64,000 bases of DNA. It comes from Amphibacillus sp. MSJ-3 (lineage in GTDB: Bacteria; Bacillota; Bacilli; Bacillales; Amphibacillaceae). The notes under the pieces were generated by a model. The model saw only the letters and a list, made by a program, of their open reading frames with translations. It did no database searches and was not told the DNA's origin. The stretch lies in contig NZ_JAHLQM010000001.1 of the NCBI RefSeq assembly GCF_018919165.1, positions 1 to 64,000 of the forward strand, written 5' to 3'. The translations under genes were made by a program, and so were the position numbers. Shown in pieces: positions 10,881 through 20,624 of the stretch. The number at the start of each line of letters is the position of its first letter. The first letter of the stretch is position 1.

Positions 10881-12026
10881 TCAGTTTCCAGTCAACCGTT
10901 TAACAACTTTAATCACACGTTCAGCTGCTTCAATCATTTGGTCTTCATTATTTGCTAACCCAAAACTAAAACGAATTGAATTTTTAGTATTTGGATGATC
11001 AGCACCATACATCGCTGTTAAGACATGTGAGGGTTCAATTGATCCGGCTGTACAAGCACTTCCGCTTGATGCGGCGATCCCTTCTAAGTCTAAGCTCATG
11101 AGTAGTGATTCAACCTTTGTATTGGCAAAGCTTAGGTTTAAAATTGTTGGAGCTAGTTGATCGATATTTCCATTAACCATAAATTCAATTTCCGACTCCT
11201 TAAGCCGTTGATAAAATAAATCACGATAGCGACTATATAACTTGAAATTACTATATTTATTATCTTCAATTTGCTGAATAGCTGTCCGTAAGCCAACAAT
11301 ACTAGGGAGACTTTCTGTTCCTGGACGTTTTAGGCGCTCTTGATGTCCCCCATATTGTAAAGCATTAAACTTAACATCCTTTTGCGCATACAAAAAGCCG
11401 ATTCCTTTGGGACCATTTAATTTATGAGCAGAGACTGATAATAAATCAACACCTAGTTCATTCACATCAATATTTAATAAACCGTATGCTTGGACGGCAT
11501 CCGTATGAAGATAGGCTTGATGACCATTGAGCAACTTAGCGATATCTTTAATTGGTTGAATGGCTCCAACTTCATTATTGATCAACATAATTGATACTAG
11601 GATCGTATCATCACATAAATAATTAAGTAGATCAGACGGATTGACATAGCCCGCTTCATCAACAGGCAAATACGTTACATTAAATCCGATAGATTCTAGG
11701 TATTCGGCCGCGTGAAGATTTGCGTGATGTTCAATTTCTGTTGTAATAATATGTTTACCCTTATTCTGATTCGCTAAAGCAACACCAATCAAGGCTAAGT
11801 TATCCGCCTCTGTTCCCCCACTTGTGAAATAAAGCTCCTTTTCATCAGCCCCGATAGTCTGGGCTAAATAGCGTCTATTGTCATCAAGAATTGCTCGTGC
11901 ACTACGACCAAAATGATGAATACTAGAGGGATTACCAAATACATCTCTCATCGTATCGTTCATTTTTTTAATGACATTAGGGTGCATTGGGGTTGTAGCA
12001 GCATGATCTAGATATATTGGTTCCAC
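10881..12026 (-). CDS. Cysteine desulfurase (YrvO/IscS-like)
   Basis: A 381-residue PLP-dependent class V aminotransferase-fold enzyme that releases sulfur from cysteine as a persulfide. The PLP Lys is K202 in SVSAHKLNGPKG, with TEIEHHAN near 95-102 contributing the cofactor-stacking His. The persulfide Cys is C325 in SSGSACTAG on a long flexible loop, marking the IscS/NifS type rather than SufS. Its position between cymR and mnmA indicates that it serves tRNA thiolation (YrvO role). Confidence 0.95.
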   Translation of the reverse strand: MEPIYLDHAATTPMHPNVIKKMNDTMRDVFGNPSSIHHFGRSARAILDDNRRYLAQTIGADEKELYFTSGGTEADNLALIGVALANQNKGKHIITTEIEHHANLHAAEYLESIGFNVTYLPVDEAGYVNPSDLLNYLCDDTILVSIMLINNEVGAIQPIKDIAKLLNGHQAYLHTDAVQAYGLLNIDVNELGVDLLSVSAHKLNGPKGIGFLYAQKDVKFNALQYGGHQERLKRPGTESLPSIVGLRTAIQQIEDNKYSNFKLYSRYRDLFYQRLKESEIEFMVNGNIDQLAPTILNLSFANTKVESLLMSLDLEGIAASSGSACTAGSIEPSHVLTAMYGADHPNTKNSIRFSFGLANNEDQMIEAAERVIKVVKRLTGN

Positions 12027-12052
12027 AACTTGTCCCTTCCTTCTATTCTAGC

Positions 12053-12472
12053 TTAAATATAGAACATATATGGTTCATTTTCTTGATCTTCATCATAATT
12101 TGATAATTCTTCCAAAGTAGTTGTATCAAGCACATCTTTTACTGCATCACGAATTCTAATCCATAATGATTGTTGGGCTGGTTCCTCATCTTCAATCCCT
12201 TCAACCGGTGTAATTGGACCTTCTAATGTTCGAATAATATCACCAGCGGTTATTTGATCTGCTGGTTTAGCTAATTTATAACCACCGTATGCCCCCCGAA
12301 CACTTCTTACTAAACCAGCATTTCTTAATGCAGGTACAAGCTGTTCTAAATAATGCTCTGATAAGTCATGACTTTGAGCAATACTTTTTAACGAAAGAGG
12401 TTTTTGATCTTTACATTTAGCTAAGGCAATCATAATCGTTAAACCATAACGACCTTTAGTTGAAATTTTCAC
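12053..12472 (-). CDS. cymR: Rrf2-family cysteine metabolism repressor CymR
   Basis: A 139-residue winged-helix regulator starting MKISTKGRYGLTIMIALA, the hallmark N-terminus of the Rrf2 family. The recognition helix region contains LSEHYLEQLVPALRNAGLVRSV-type residues, followed by a GGYKLAK wing. It lacks the three-cysteine cluster of IscR-type members, as expected for CymR, which senses sulfur status through the O-acetylserine lyase CysK. It sits upstream of the cysteine desulfurase and mnmA genes, the same order as in B. subtilis. Confidence 0.9.
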   Translation of the reverse strand: MKISTKGRYGLTIMIALAKCKDQKPLSLKSIAQSHDLSEHYLEQLVPALRNAGLVRSVRGAYGGYKLAKPADQITAGDIIRTLEGPITPVEGIEDEEPAQQSLWIRIRDAVKDVLDTTTLEELSNYDEDQENEPYMFYI

Positions 12473-12608
12473 TATTTATTCGCTTCCCTTCTCTATCATA
12501 ATCTTACCACGAATATCACGGTTGTTTCATTAATTATAGCATTAATCACTATTATTACTTGCTTTTCATCTTTAAAATTCGTACGATGATAACAATTAGT
12601 TAAGTAAA

Positions 12609-12891
12609 TTTGTCGCCGTGTAACTGACAATAACGTCCCGATTGGCTCAAGGGCCTTTAGGTCATACCCTTTGTGGTGCTAACATATGTTTTCGACGGAC
12701 AAGCAACCGCAATTTTTTTCGATGGGACGAGTAAACGCAAATCCCTTCGATGGGACGAGTAAACGCAGTCCCAGTCCCAGTACCAATCAGTGGGGATAGG
12801 AAGACTCAGACTAAACCCACCACATCCTGTAGTAAGGTCTGCATGACCTAGCTTCTGTAGGTCCCCCCGCTGATTGAAGTTTCACTTTATC
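12609..12891 (+). repeat. Dispersed intergenic repeat, copy A
   Basis: Member of a repeat family found at least six times in this window. It begins near GTCGCCGTGTAACTGACA, contains CCGATTGGCTCAAGGGCC and the GGTCATACCCTTTGTGGT block, then AATCAGTGGGG and a closing CCCCCCGCTGATTGAAGTTTCACTTTAT. Compared with copy C it lacks the first long hairpin but carries three 27-28 nt tandem subunits (12692-12774) built on GGGACGAGTAAACGCA. It lies between cymR and rarA; no coding potential is seen. Confidence 0.85.
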
Positions 12892-12977
12892 TTTTGCAAA
12901 TGTATAATATTTTAAATGATATAATCTATTAAAGTCAAGTAAGACCACTTCATTAAAACAGATAAAGGAGTTTTTTT

Positions 12978-14249
12978 ATGTCAAAACAACCACTTGCTTT
13001 TCGTCTACGTCCACAACATATCGATCAAATAATAGGACAAAAACACCTTGTTGGTGATGGAAAAATGCTTGAACGAATGGTAAGTGCTGAACGTTTAGCT
13101 TCAATGATATTATTCGGCCCACCTGGAACAGGTAAAACATCACTTGCAATTGCCTTAGCCAAGTCAATTGGTTTACGTTACAAATTATTAAATGCTGTGA
13201 TAGATAAGAAAAAAGATCTGGAAATTGCAGTTGAAGAAGCAAAGATGTCAGGAACATTAGTTATTATTTTAGATGAAGTCCACCGTCTTGATAAAGCTAA
13301 GCAAGACTTTTTGTTACCACATATTGAAAGTAATTTGATTACTCTAATTGGTTGCACAACAAGTAATCCTTATCATTCCATTAATCCCGCCATTCGAAGT
13401 CGGGTTCATCTATTTGAACTTTATCGATTAACAGCAAGTGAGGTTGAAGAAGCTTTACTAAGAGCACTCAATGACAAGGATGAAGGCTTGGGGAACCTTG
13501 CTATTGATATAACAAAAGAAGCACTAGAGCATTTCGCCAATGCTTCTGGCGGTGACTTACGTGCAGCACTAAATGGTTTGGAGCTTGCTGCCTTTTCAAC
13601 AAAACAAGGGAAAGATCAAACTATCCAGATTGACCTAACCGTCGCTGAAGCTTGTATGCAGAAAAAGAGCTTCTCACACGACAAAGGAGGCGACGCCCAT
13701 TATGACGTCTTATCAGCTTTCCAAAAATCTATTAGAGGAAGCGACGTCAATGCCGCCCTCCACTATCTTGCACGTCTAATTGAAGCAGGAGACTTGGAAA
13801 GTATTGCACGTCGAATGACTGTTATTGCTTATGAGGACATTGGTCTTGCAAATCCCCAAGCAGGTCCCAGAACACTTGCGGCAATTGAAGCTGCAGAACG
13901 AATTGGATTCCCAGAGGCTCGAATCCCATTATCTGTTGCCTTAATTGAATTGTGTCTTTCACCTAAATCAAATTCCGCCTATAAAGCACTTGACCAAGCA
14001 CTTTATGATGTAAAACATCAAGATATTGGTGAAGTACCGAAACATTTAAAAGATAGTCACTATAGTGGAGCTAGCCAATTAGGGCATGGGATAGATTATA
14101 AATATCCACATGACTATCCGGGAGGATGGGTAAAACAAGATTATTTACCCGATCCGTTAAAAAATAAAAAATACTATCAGCCGTTGGAAACTGGCAAATT
14201 TGAACGTGCATTAAAACAAATGTATGACCAAATTAATAATTATGAATAA
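12978..14249 (+). CDS. rarA: Replication-associated recombination protein A (RarA/MgsA)
   Basis: A 423-residue AAA+ ATPase of the RarA/Mgs1/WRNIP1 family (YrvN in B. subtilis), acting at stalled replication forks. Walker A GPPGTGKT is at 47-54; the Walker B strand VIILDEVHRLDKAKQ is near 94-108; a sensor 1 GCTTSNP follows. The C-terminal half holds the tetramerisation domain with the conserved SFHKS-type segment (here AFQKSIRGSD) and YEDIGLANP. A TATAAT -10 element is visible at about 12920. It is divergent from cymR, as in B. subtilis. Confidence 0.96.
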   Translation: MSKQPLAFRLRPQHIDQIIGQKHLVGDGKMLERMVSAERLASMILFGPPGTGKTSLAIALAKSIGLRYKLLNAVIDKKKDLEIAVEEAKMSGTLVIILDEVHRLDKAKQDFLLPHIESNLITLIGCTTSNPYHSINPAIRSRVHLFELYRLTASEVEEALLRALNDKDEGLGNLAIDITKEALEHFANASGGDLRAALNGLELAAFSTKQGKDQTIQIDLTVAEACMQKKSFSHDKGGDAHYDVLSAFQKSIRGSDVNAALHYLARLIEAGDLESIARRMTVIAYEDIGLANPQAGPRTLAAIEAAERIGFPEARIPLSVALIELCLSPKSNSAYKALDQALYDVKHQDIGEVPKHLKDSHYSGASQLGHGIDYKYPHDYPGGWVKQDYLPDPLKNKKYYQPLETGKFERALKQMYDQINNYE

Positions 14250-14341
14250 ATAAAGTCGTTTTTGACCATACTTTCCTTATAGATAAGCTATCGATCTAAT
14301 AAATAATAAAACAAGACTATTGAGATAAGGAGTGATAAAGT

Positions 14342-14995
14342 ATGGCAAAAATTAGACAAGATGCTTGGTCACAAGAGGATGATTTATTACTGGCAGAAAC
14401 AGTTCTAAGACATATTCGACAAGGGAGTACACAATTAAATGCATTCGAAGAGGTTGGTGATAAACTTAATCGTACCTCTGCAGCTTGTGGATTTAGATGG
14501 AATGCAGAAGTTCGCCAAAGTTATGAACAAGCTGTGACAATTGCTAAACGCCAGCGTAAGCAGAATAAACGGGAGCAATTAAAGCAACAGCAAAAGGATA
14601 CAATATCTAAACGATATCAAGCACAAGAATCAATTCAACAAAAACCAGAAAATACTCAAATAACAAATCAGTATGACCAACAATCAATAGATTTAGATCA
14701 GGTTATTCACTTTTTAATAGGATTAAAACATCAAAATGATCAATCAAATCAACAGATTGCTAATTATAACAAGCTAGATAGCGAGAACCAACAACTATTA
14801 AAAGAAAATGCCCGATTAAATAAACAAATCAAATCACTGGAAAAACAAGTAGAAGTCATTCAAGAAGATTACCAAGCTTTCCTGCAAATTATGGAACGGG
14901 CTAGGAAGATGGTTGTTTTTGAAGATGAAGATGAAAAAAAGCTACCGACCTTTGTGATGGATAAAAACGGTAACCTTGAGCAAGTCGCTCGATAA
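14342..14995 (+). CDS. RsfA-family prespore-specific transcription factor
   Basis: A 217-residue protein. Its N-terminal 75 residues form a Myb/SANT-like DNA-binding region ([32 protein letters not shown], then [10 protein letters not shown]) typical of the RsfA family. In B. subtilis RsfA is a sigma-F-dependent modulator of prespore gene expression. The middle is Gln-rich and the C-terminal part (about 145-185) is a predicted coiled coil. It is on the plus strand downstream of rarA. An RsfA-like paralogue rather than RsfA itself cannot be excluded. Confidence 0.85.
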   Translation: MAKIRQDAWSQEDDLLLAETVLRHIRQGSTQLNAFEEVGDKLNRTSAACGFRWNAEVRQSYEQAVTIAKRQRKQNKREQLKQQQKDTISKRYQAQESIQQKPENTQITNQYDQQSIDLDQVIHFLIGLKHQNDQSNQQIANYNKLDSENQQLLKENARLNKQIKSLEKQVEVIQEDYQAFLQIMERARKMVVFEDEDEKKLPTFVMDKNGNLEQVAR

Positions 14996-15156
14996 AGTGA
15001 AATTCACATCATTAAGATTCTAACCCAGCTGACTGTGCTTGTGATTTGAACTTGGAGTATAGTAGAGCTCAAAGGTGGTTAAGCCAGGATTAAAAGTTAA
15101 TATATTATTAATCTTGGCAAAGTATTCAGAATTTTAATTAGGAACTTAACAGACTA

Positions 15157-15195
15157 AAAAACTCATTTCACAATTGGAATGAGTTTTTTATTTTG
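15157..15195. terminator. Bidirectional terminator between rsfA-like gene and 6S RNA
   Basis: AAAAAACTCATT and AATGAGTTTTTT arms surround a short TCACAATTGG loop, with T tracts in both directions. It can end the plus-strand rsfA-like transcript and the minus-strand 6S RNA or aspS read-through. Confidence 0.88.
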
Positions 15196-15205
15196 ATAAA
15201 TATAT

Positions 15206-15392
15206 ATCAATCCCGATCGTGCCGTCTCCAGAAAAAGTTTTGAACCCGCTCTTAGCAGGTGGGTGTCTTATTCCTTACTTTTTACTTCCTATAAAATTAG
15301 GCATGTAATCCATAAGAAAACGGCAGACTCCCAAATTTAAAATGTTCGGTCAAAACATAATAAATTCAACGGACACATCAGGATCGATTGAT
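15206..15392 (-). ncRNA. ssrS: 6S RNA (6S-1 / BsrA type)
   Basis: On the minus strand the segment starts ATCAATCGATCCTGATGTG and ends GACGGCACGATCGGGATTGAT, ends that pair to form the closing stem. Inside are the conserved CACCCACCTG and GGGTTCAAAAC elements of B. subtilis 6S-1, a GGGAGTCTGCCG segment and a TTATGGATTACATGCC block that match that RNA as I remember it. Length is about 187 nt. 6S RNA binds the housekeeping RNA polymerase as an open-promoter mimic. The position downstream of aspS matches the B. subtilis locus. A terminator lies just beyond the 3' end. Confidence 0.88.
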
Positions 15393-15470
15393 AAATTCAT
15401 GATTAACTTATGAACTTATACTAGCATATGTTTTTTTAATAATCAAGCTTTTGATCATTGGTTTGCTCAA

Positions 15471-17252
15471 TTATGAGTCTTTATTTTTTGTCTCTTTTAA
15501 CATTAAGTGTAAGTCATCTAATTGTACCTGACTGACTTCACTAGGTGCTTGTGTTAAAGGATCAGAAGCAGAAGCGGTTTTAGGGAATAAAATTGTATCT
15601 CGTAAATTTTTCTTCCCTGCTAGTAGCATCACTAATCGATCGAAGCCTAAAGCAATTCCCCCATGTGGCGGTGTTCCATATTCAAGAGCTTGCAATAAAA
15701 AGCCGAATTGCTGATTTGCCTCTTCTTTAGAAAATCCTAAAACAGAAAACATTTTTTCTTGAAGCTCTTTTTGATAAATACGTAATGACCCACCACCTAA
15801 TTCAAAACCATTTAATACGAGATCATATGCTGAAGCTTTCACCTCTTCAGGTTTAACCTCTAGCTTATCTATATCAGTATCCACTGGTAGGGTAAAAGGA
15901 TGATGTGCGGCTACATAGCGTTCTGCATCATTATCATATTCTAATAATGGCCAATCTGTCACCCAAAGGAAATTAAATTGTTGTTCATCGATTAGATCAA
16001 GATCACGCGCTAACTTTTGTCGTAACGCTCCAAGACTATCGTAAACAACCTGCTTTTGATCAGCAACAAACAATAGGAGATCCCCATCACTTACATTCAT
16101 TCTTTCCATCAAATGCGTTTGTTCATCTTCACTAAAGAACTTAGCAATCGGCCCTTTAAAATGATTATCTTCAATCTTAATCCACGCTAATCCTTTAGCG
16201 CCATAAACTTTAACGAAATCAGTTAGTTTATCTAGCTCTTTCCTAGAAAATGCCTTAGCTTGTCCTTCAACGTTTATTGCACATACTTTACCTTCGTTAC
16301 TCACTGTACTTGCAAAGACTTTAAAATTAGAATCCTTCACCTGATCCGATAGATCAACCAATTCCAAACCAAAACGGGTATCTGGTTTATCAGATCCATA
16401 ACGTGCCATGGCTTCATCATAAGTTATTCTTTGAAGGGGTAAAGTCAATTCAAGCCCTTTTATTTCTTTCATAACAGTTTGCATCATTCTTTCAGTCAAC
16501 GCCATAATTTGATCACTTGTCATAAATGAAGTCTCTATATCAATTTGGGTAAATTCTGGTTGCCGATCAGCTCGTAAGTCTTCATCTCGAAAACATCGAG
16601 CAAATTGATAATAACGCTCAAAACCCGCAACCATAATTAATTGTTTAAATAGCTGTGGTGATTGTGGTAAAGCGTAAAAGTGACCTTGATGCACACGGCT
16701 TGGTACTAAATAATCCCGTGCCCCTTCCGGTGTGCTTTTAGTTAACATAGGTGTCTCCATCTCTATATAACTCTCATCATTTAAAAACTGACGAATCACT
16801 TGGGCCGTCTGATGACGAAGCTTAATTGTATTTTGCATAGATTCACGACGTAAATCAATATAACGATACTTTAGTCTCGTATCTTCTGCAATTTCTTTAT
16901 CTTCAAAGACATTAATTGGTGGTGTTTTTGCTTCGTTCAAAATTGAAATTCTATTTGCTGTCACTTCTATTTCGCCAGTTTTCATTTTATTATTGACCGT
17001 ACTAGGATCACGCTCAACGACGGTTCCTTCAATATGCAAAACATATTCATTTCGGACAGTCTCAGCAATTGCGAGTGCTTCTTCAGACAGCGTTGGATTA
17101 AAGACAACCTGAACAATCCCTGTTCGATCCCTCAAATCAATAAAAATCAACCCGCCTAAATCTCGACGTTTCTGAACCCAACCTTTTAAAGTGACCCGTT
17201 GGCCAACATTTGTCTTTGTTAATTCACCTGCTAAATGACGTGTTTCAATCAT
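15471..17252 (-). CDS. aspS: Aspartyl-tRNA synthetase
   Basis: A 593-residue class IIb synthetase, bacterial type with the GAD insertion domain. The N-terminal OB-fold anticodon-binding domain spans about residues 1-105 ([20 protein letters not shown]). Motif 2 is around [16 protein letters not shown] near 217-232, and motif 3 is [12 protein letters not shown] near 530. The enzyme charges tRNA-Asp in the cytoplasm. It lies 11 nt downstream of hisS and shares its T-box-controlled transcript, as in B. subtilis. Confidence 0.98.
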   Translation of the reverse strand: MIETRHLAGELTKTNVGQRVTLKGWVQKRRDLGGLIFIDLRDRTGIVQVVFNPTLSEEALAIAETVRNEYVLHIEGTVVERDPSTVNNKMKTGEIEVTANRISILNEAKTPPINVFEDKEIAEDTRLKYRYIDLRRESMQNTIKLRHQTAQVIRQFLNDESYIEMETPMLTKSTPEGARDYLVPSRVHQGHFYALPQSPQLFKQLIMVAGFERYYQFARCFRDEDLRADRQPEFTQIDIETSFMTSDQIMALTERMMQTVMKEIKGLELTLPLQRITYDEAMARYGSDKPDTRFGLELVDLSDQVKDSNFKVFASTVSNEGKVCAINVEGQAKAFSRKELDKLTDFVKVYGAKGLAWIKIEDNHFKGPIAKFFSEDEQTHLMERMNVSDGDLLLFVADQKQVVYDSLGALRQKLARDLDLIDEQQFNFLWVTDWPLLEYDNDAERYVAAHHPFTLPVDTDIDKLEVKPEEVKASAYDLVLNGFELGGGSLRIYQKELQEKMFSVLGFSKEEANQQFGFLLQALEYGTPPHGGIALGFDRLVMLLAGKKNLRDTILFPKTASASDPLTQAPSEVSQVQLDDLHLMLKETKNKDS

Positions 17253-17263
17253 GATTATCCCTC

Positions 17264-18529
17264 CTATAGACGTTCTTTCAGATAATTTACTATTGAATCA
17301 AATGATACGGTTTCCTGTGTCCCATTTGCCATATCTTTGACAAGAACAGCTTCTTCTTCCAACTCTTGATCACCCATAATGAGAACAAATTTTGCCTTCT
17401 CCCGATCAGCTGTTTTAAGCTGTGCTTTCATTTTTTTAGCTAAAAAATCTTTATCGACTTGCAAGCCCGCTAGACGCAAAGTCTTCATTAATCCACTTGC
17501 TTTCAATTCAGCTTCTTCACCAAGTGCAATAAGGTAACAATCTAACGCTTGTTCGACAGGTAAAACAATCCTTTCAGCATCTAAGGCTAACAACAACCGT
17601 TCAACACTTAAGGCAAAACCAATTCCAGGTGTGTTAGGTCCATCTAAATCTTCGACTAAACCATTATAACGTCCTCCGCCAGATAGTGTCGTAATTGCAC
17701 CAAAGCCCTCTGCTTCGCTCATAATTTCAAATGCAGTGTGGTTGTAATAATCTAAACCACGAACAAGGGTTGGATCAATAACATATTCAATTCCAAGCTC
17801 ATCTAAATATTTTTTTACTTGTTCGAAATAGTGACGTGAATCTTCCGTTAAGTAATCAAGAATTTTTGGTGCTGATGCCATCGCTTCATGATCACAATCC
17901 TTTTTACAATCAAGCACACGTAACGGATTTTTCTCAAGACGAACTTGGCAATCTGAACATAGTTCATCTTTGATTGGAGTAAAATGATTAATTAACGCAT
18001 TACGGTGAGCCATACGACTTTCTTGATCACCTAAGGTATTCAAAACAAGACGCAAGGATTTCAAACCCAAGCTTTGATAAAATGTCATCGCCAAGTCAAT
18101 CACTTCAGCATCAATAGCTGGGTCAGCACTGCCTAATGCCTCAATCCCAAACTGTATAAACTGACGCATTCTTCCTGCTTGCGGGCGTTCATAACGAAAC
18201 ATAGGTCCATAGTAAAATAACTTTTGTGGTTGCTTAACTTGGCCATATAATTTATGTTGAACATAAGCTCTCGCAACAGATGCTGTGCCCTCAGGCCGTA
18301 ACGTTAATTGACGATTTCCACGATCAGTAAAGGTATACATTTCCTTTTGAACAATATCCGTCGTATCACCGACTCCACGTTGAAAAACCTCAGTATGCTC
18401 GAAAATCGGTGTTCGAATCTCCTTGTAATTATAACGGGTGCAAAGTTCAATAAATCTTCGTTCAAGATACTGCCATTTTTCTGACTCGCCAGGTAAAATA
18501 TCCTGTGTTCCTCTCGGTAAATTAATCAT
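17264..18529 (-). CDS. hisS: Histidyl-tRNA synthetase
   Basis: A 421-residue class II synthetase. It begins [13 protein letters not shown], the usual start region. Motif 2 [14 protein letters not shown] lies near residue 115; the histidine-binding signatures [14 protein letters not shown] (about 255-270) and the SGGGRYNGL stretch follow, then the C-terminal anticodon-binding domain. The ATG at 18529 is chosen because GGAGG lies 8 nt upstream; the reading frame extends eight codons further. It is preceded by a T-box leader and followed by aspS in one operon. Confidence 0.97.
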   Translation of the reverse strand: MINLPRGTQDILPGESEKWQYLERRFIELCTRYNYKEIRTPIFEHTEVFQRGVGDTTDIVQKEMYTFTDRGNRQLTLRPEGTASVARAYVQHKLYGQVKQPQKLFYYGPMFRYERPQAGRMRQFIQFGIEALGSADPAIDAEVIDLAMTFYQSLGLKSLRLVLNTLGDQESRMAHRNALINHFTPIKDELCSDCQVRLEKNPLRVLDCKKDCDHEAMASAPKILDYLTEDSRHYFEQVKKYLDELGIEYVIDPTLVRGLDYYNHTAFEIMSEAEGFGAITTLSGGGRYNGLVEDLDGPNTPGIGFALSVERLLLALDAERIVLPVEQALDCYLIALGEEAELKASGLMKTLRLAGLQVDKDFLAKKMKAQLKTADREKAKFVLIMGDQELEEEAVLVKDMANGTQETVSFDSIVNYLKERL

Positions 18530-18635
18530 CACAATTTCCTCCATTATCACCAATTTAGTATTTATTTAATGCGGATTAGCTGACCTTAAAAACCTCACTA
18601 AGTAAAGGTTCATTTTATAAAAAAATTGACAACAA

Positions 18636-18900
18636 AAAATACGCTTCCCAGAATAAGGGACGAGCGTATACCCGTGTTGCCACCCTAGTTGAATTAAACA
18701 ATATTTAATCCCACTTGAACAATTAACGCTTGTACACGGCTTTGCTTACTATTGTTCAACAAAGCATCTCCAGATCGTCTTTCATTAAAGGGCTTGATTG
18801 GAATCTTCTCAGCTAATAGATCCCTTCTCTTTTATCCGCCTTATTTAACTACTTTTTCCTTCTCAAATTTTAATTTAGTTAAATTGTTTGAATTGTTTAT
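18636..18900 (-). promoter_or_regulatory. T-box leader of hisS-aspS
   Basis: On the minus strand, AGGGTGGCAACACGGG (about 18673-18690) is the T-box core. It is followed by a terminator with ATACGCTCGTCCC and GGGAAGCGTAT arms and a T tract (about 18638-18675). The upstream 200 nt would hold stem I. I did not fold it, so the specifier codon (His or Asp) is not assigned. The element should increase hisS-aspS read-through when cognate tRNA is uncharged. Confidence 0.92.
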
Positions 18901-18976
18901 AATATTACTGTTTACCTTTCCCAATGTCAAGCTGTTTTAAAGTACATGTTCAAAAGATATTTAAAAAAATTATTTT

Positions 18977-19006
18977 TTGACTTTTCCTAGGCAAATTGCT
19001 TATGAT
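18977..19006 (+). promoter_or_regulatory. Candidate sigma-A promoter of the amidase gene
   Basis: TTGACT at 18977-18982 and TATGAT at 19001-19006, with an 18-nt spacer, fit a vegetative promoter. The transcript would start near 19013, about 80 nt before the amidase start codon. Confidence 0.6.
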
Positions 19007-19093
19007 ACAAGTAGTTTATATTATGAGATCTTGAAAGGAGATTAGGTCGCTTCTATTATTATTTAGATAATCAACTGCGACCTTTACAAAGTT

Positions 19094-20200
19094 ATGAAAA
19101 TAAACCAACAATTTATATTATTCTCACTTGCTGTTATCCTCTTTTTTGGATTTATGCATCATAATGTATTTGCGCAGACAGTCACTATTGAAGCCGATGA
19201 CCTTTTAGTACGAAAAGGCCCAGCTACGACATATGAGCCGATTGGTCATGTTAACCAAGATGAAAGTTATCCACTGCTCGATGAAACTGATGATTGGATC
19301 GCCATTGATTACGATGGACAAACAGGTTGGGTCAGTAGACAATATGTATCGATTATTGATCAAGAAACGGTAACTAACAAAAATCTATTAGATAATGAAA
19401 GTAGCTCTATTGATACATCAACTGGAGACCTCTCAAATATAGATACTTTTAAGCTTCCTGTTGACCGGGTACACCTACGTTCAGAAGCCACTACTCAGTC
19501 CGAGATTCTAGCTGTCTTAAGCCAAGGCCAAAAGGTGACAATTGTCGAAAAGACAAATGATGATTGGATTAAAGTGAATTGGCAGGATAAAAGTGGCTTT
19601 ATTCCATCCTGGCTTATCGATTATAAGTCTAATAAAGTGAACAAATTAAATTCATCGCTAAAGGATAAAGTAATCGTCATTGACCCTGGACATGGTGGAG
19701 ATGATGTCGGTACCATTAGTATTACAGATAATTATGAAAAGAAATATACACTGTACACTTCACAAATATTAAAGAATCAATTAGAACTTCTTGGCGCAAA
19801 GGTCTATTTTACTAGAGAAGATGACTTTTATTATGCACTGACTCCCAGACCACTGTTAGCCAATTATTTAGCTGCTGATGTCTTTTTAAGTATACATTAT
19901 AATAGTGAACCACAACATCCATCTGCTAGCGGAATAAACACTTACCATTTAAAAGATGCGGATCAAGACTTAGCTAGCTATGTTCATCAAGGATTAATTG
20001 ATAACACAGGGGCAAATGACCGCGGTATAGCGACAGGAGACTATCTTGTTTTACGCCTTTCAAAACGCCCGGGTTTATTATTAGAACTAGGCTTTTTATC
20101 AAATGATCATGAGGAAAAAGAAATTCAATCACCTGATTATCAACTTAAAATTAGTGAAGGAATTGTTGAAGGATTAGAAAATTACTTTTCTAATCACTAA
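19094..20200 (+). CDS. Secreted N-acetylmuramoyl-L-alanine amidase with two SH3b domains (LytH/YrvJ-like)
   Basis: A 368-residue exported cell-wall hydrolase. Residues 1-28 form a signal peptide ending FAQ. Two bacterial SH3 domains follow (about 29-87 and 118-178), each with the LVRKGP/HLRSEA start and a GWVS or GFIP end. The amidase_3 catalytic domain (about 194-366) shows the zinc ligand motifs DPGHGG and SIHYNS and the catalytic Glu in LLLELGF. It cleaves the amide bond between muramic acid and L-Ala. The nearest ribosome binding site is far upstream (AAGGAG at 19035), with a hairpin in between. B. subtilis yrvJ is in the same place. Confidence 0.9.
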   Translation: MKINQQFILFSLAVILFFGFMHHNVFAQTVTIEADDLLVRKGPATTYEPIGHVNQDESYPLLDETDDWIAIDYDGQTGWVSRQYVSIIDQETVTNKNLLDNESSSIDTSTGDLSNIDTFKLPVDRVHLRSEATTQSEILAVLSQGQKVTIVEKTNDDWIKVNWQDKSGFIPSWLIDYKSNKVNKLNSSLKDKVIVIDPGHGGDDVGTISITDNYEKKYTLYTSQILKNQLELLGAKVYFTREDDFYYALTPRPLLANYLAADVFLSIHYNSEPQHPSASGINTYHLKDADQDLASYVHQGLIDNTGANDRGIATGDYLVLRLSKRPGLLLELGFLSNDHEEKEIQSPDYQLKISEGIVEGLENYFSNH

Positions 20201-20383
20201 CTTTTTAAATAACGGAGCATTATCGACCTTTATGTAATGCCATTCTTTTTTTATCACAAGTTTAACTGACTAGTTGACCCTCCTTTAAGCATACAAGATA
20301 AAGCATCGGATGATAAGTTGGGATCACAGTCAAATAATAGCCCGAATCATTTATCATACATTCATTGAGGGATGGGGAAAACA

Positions 20384-20550
20384 CCCACTTAGTAAAAGTT
20401 CACTTTATTAAGCTTTGTCGCAGTGCAACTATCAGTAAGACTCCCACTTCAAGCATTCAAAGGAATCTAAGAATTGTAAGCGGAAGATCAACTGAAAGTA
20501 TGGGCCCGATTGGTTCAAGGGCCTTTTGGTCATACCTTTGTGGTAAAAAA
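20384..20550 (+). repeat. Dispersed intergenic repeat, copy B (partial)
   Basis: Contains the left half of the family: TCGCAGTGCAACTATCAGTAAGA, the paired GTAAGCGGAAGATCAACTGA arm, then GGGCCCGATTGGTTCAAGGGCC and the GGTCATACCTTTGTGGTA block. The right half is missing and the copy stops near the terminator of the pst operon. Just upstream, TTAGTAAAAGTTCACTTTATT (20387-20407) resembles the right end of the element, suggesting a former head-to-tail pair. Confidence 0.8.
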
Positions 20551-20588
20551 ATAGATGTTGAAGGCTGTGATTGATCAACATCTATTCT
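20546..20588 (-). terminator. Terminator of the pst-phoU operon
   Basis: On the minus strand, AATAGATGTTGA and TCAACATCTATT arms around a 12-nt loop are followed by seven T. It lies about 40 nt after the phoU stop codon, at the truncated end of repeat copy B. Confidence 0.9.
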
Positions 20589-20624
20589 TACAATTTCCGC
20601 TATAAAATTAGATTGCCTATTTCA

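Noticed and set aside
12692-12774. Tandem 28-nt units as a CRISPR array
   Set aside because: Units are directly abutting with no unique spacers, only two or three in number, and there are no cas genes in the window.
20365-20574. A 69-codon open frame in the intergenic repeat copy B
   Set aside because: It has no ribosome site, the frame is not kept in other copies of the repeat, and the region is better explained by paired RNA arms.
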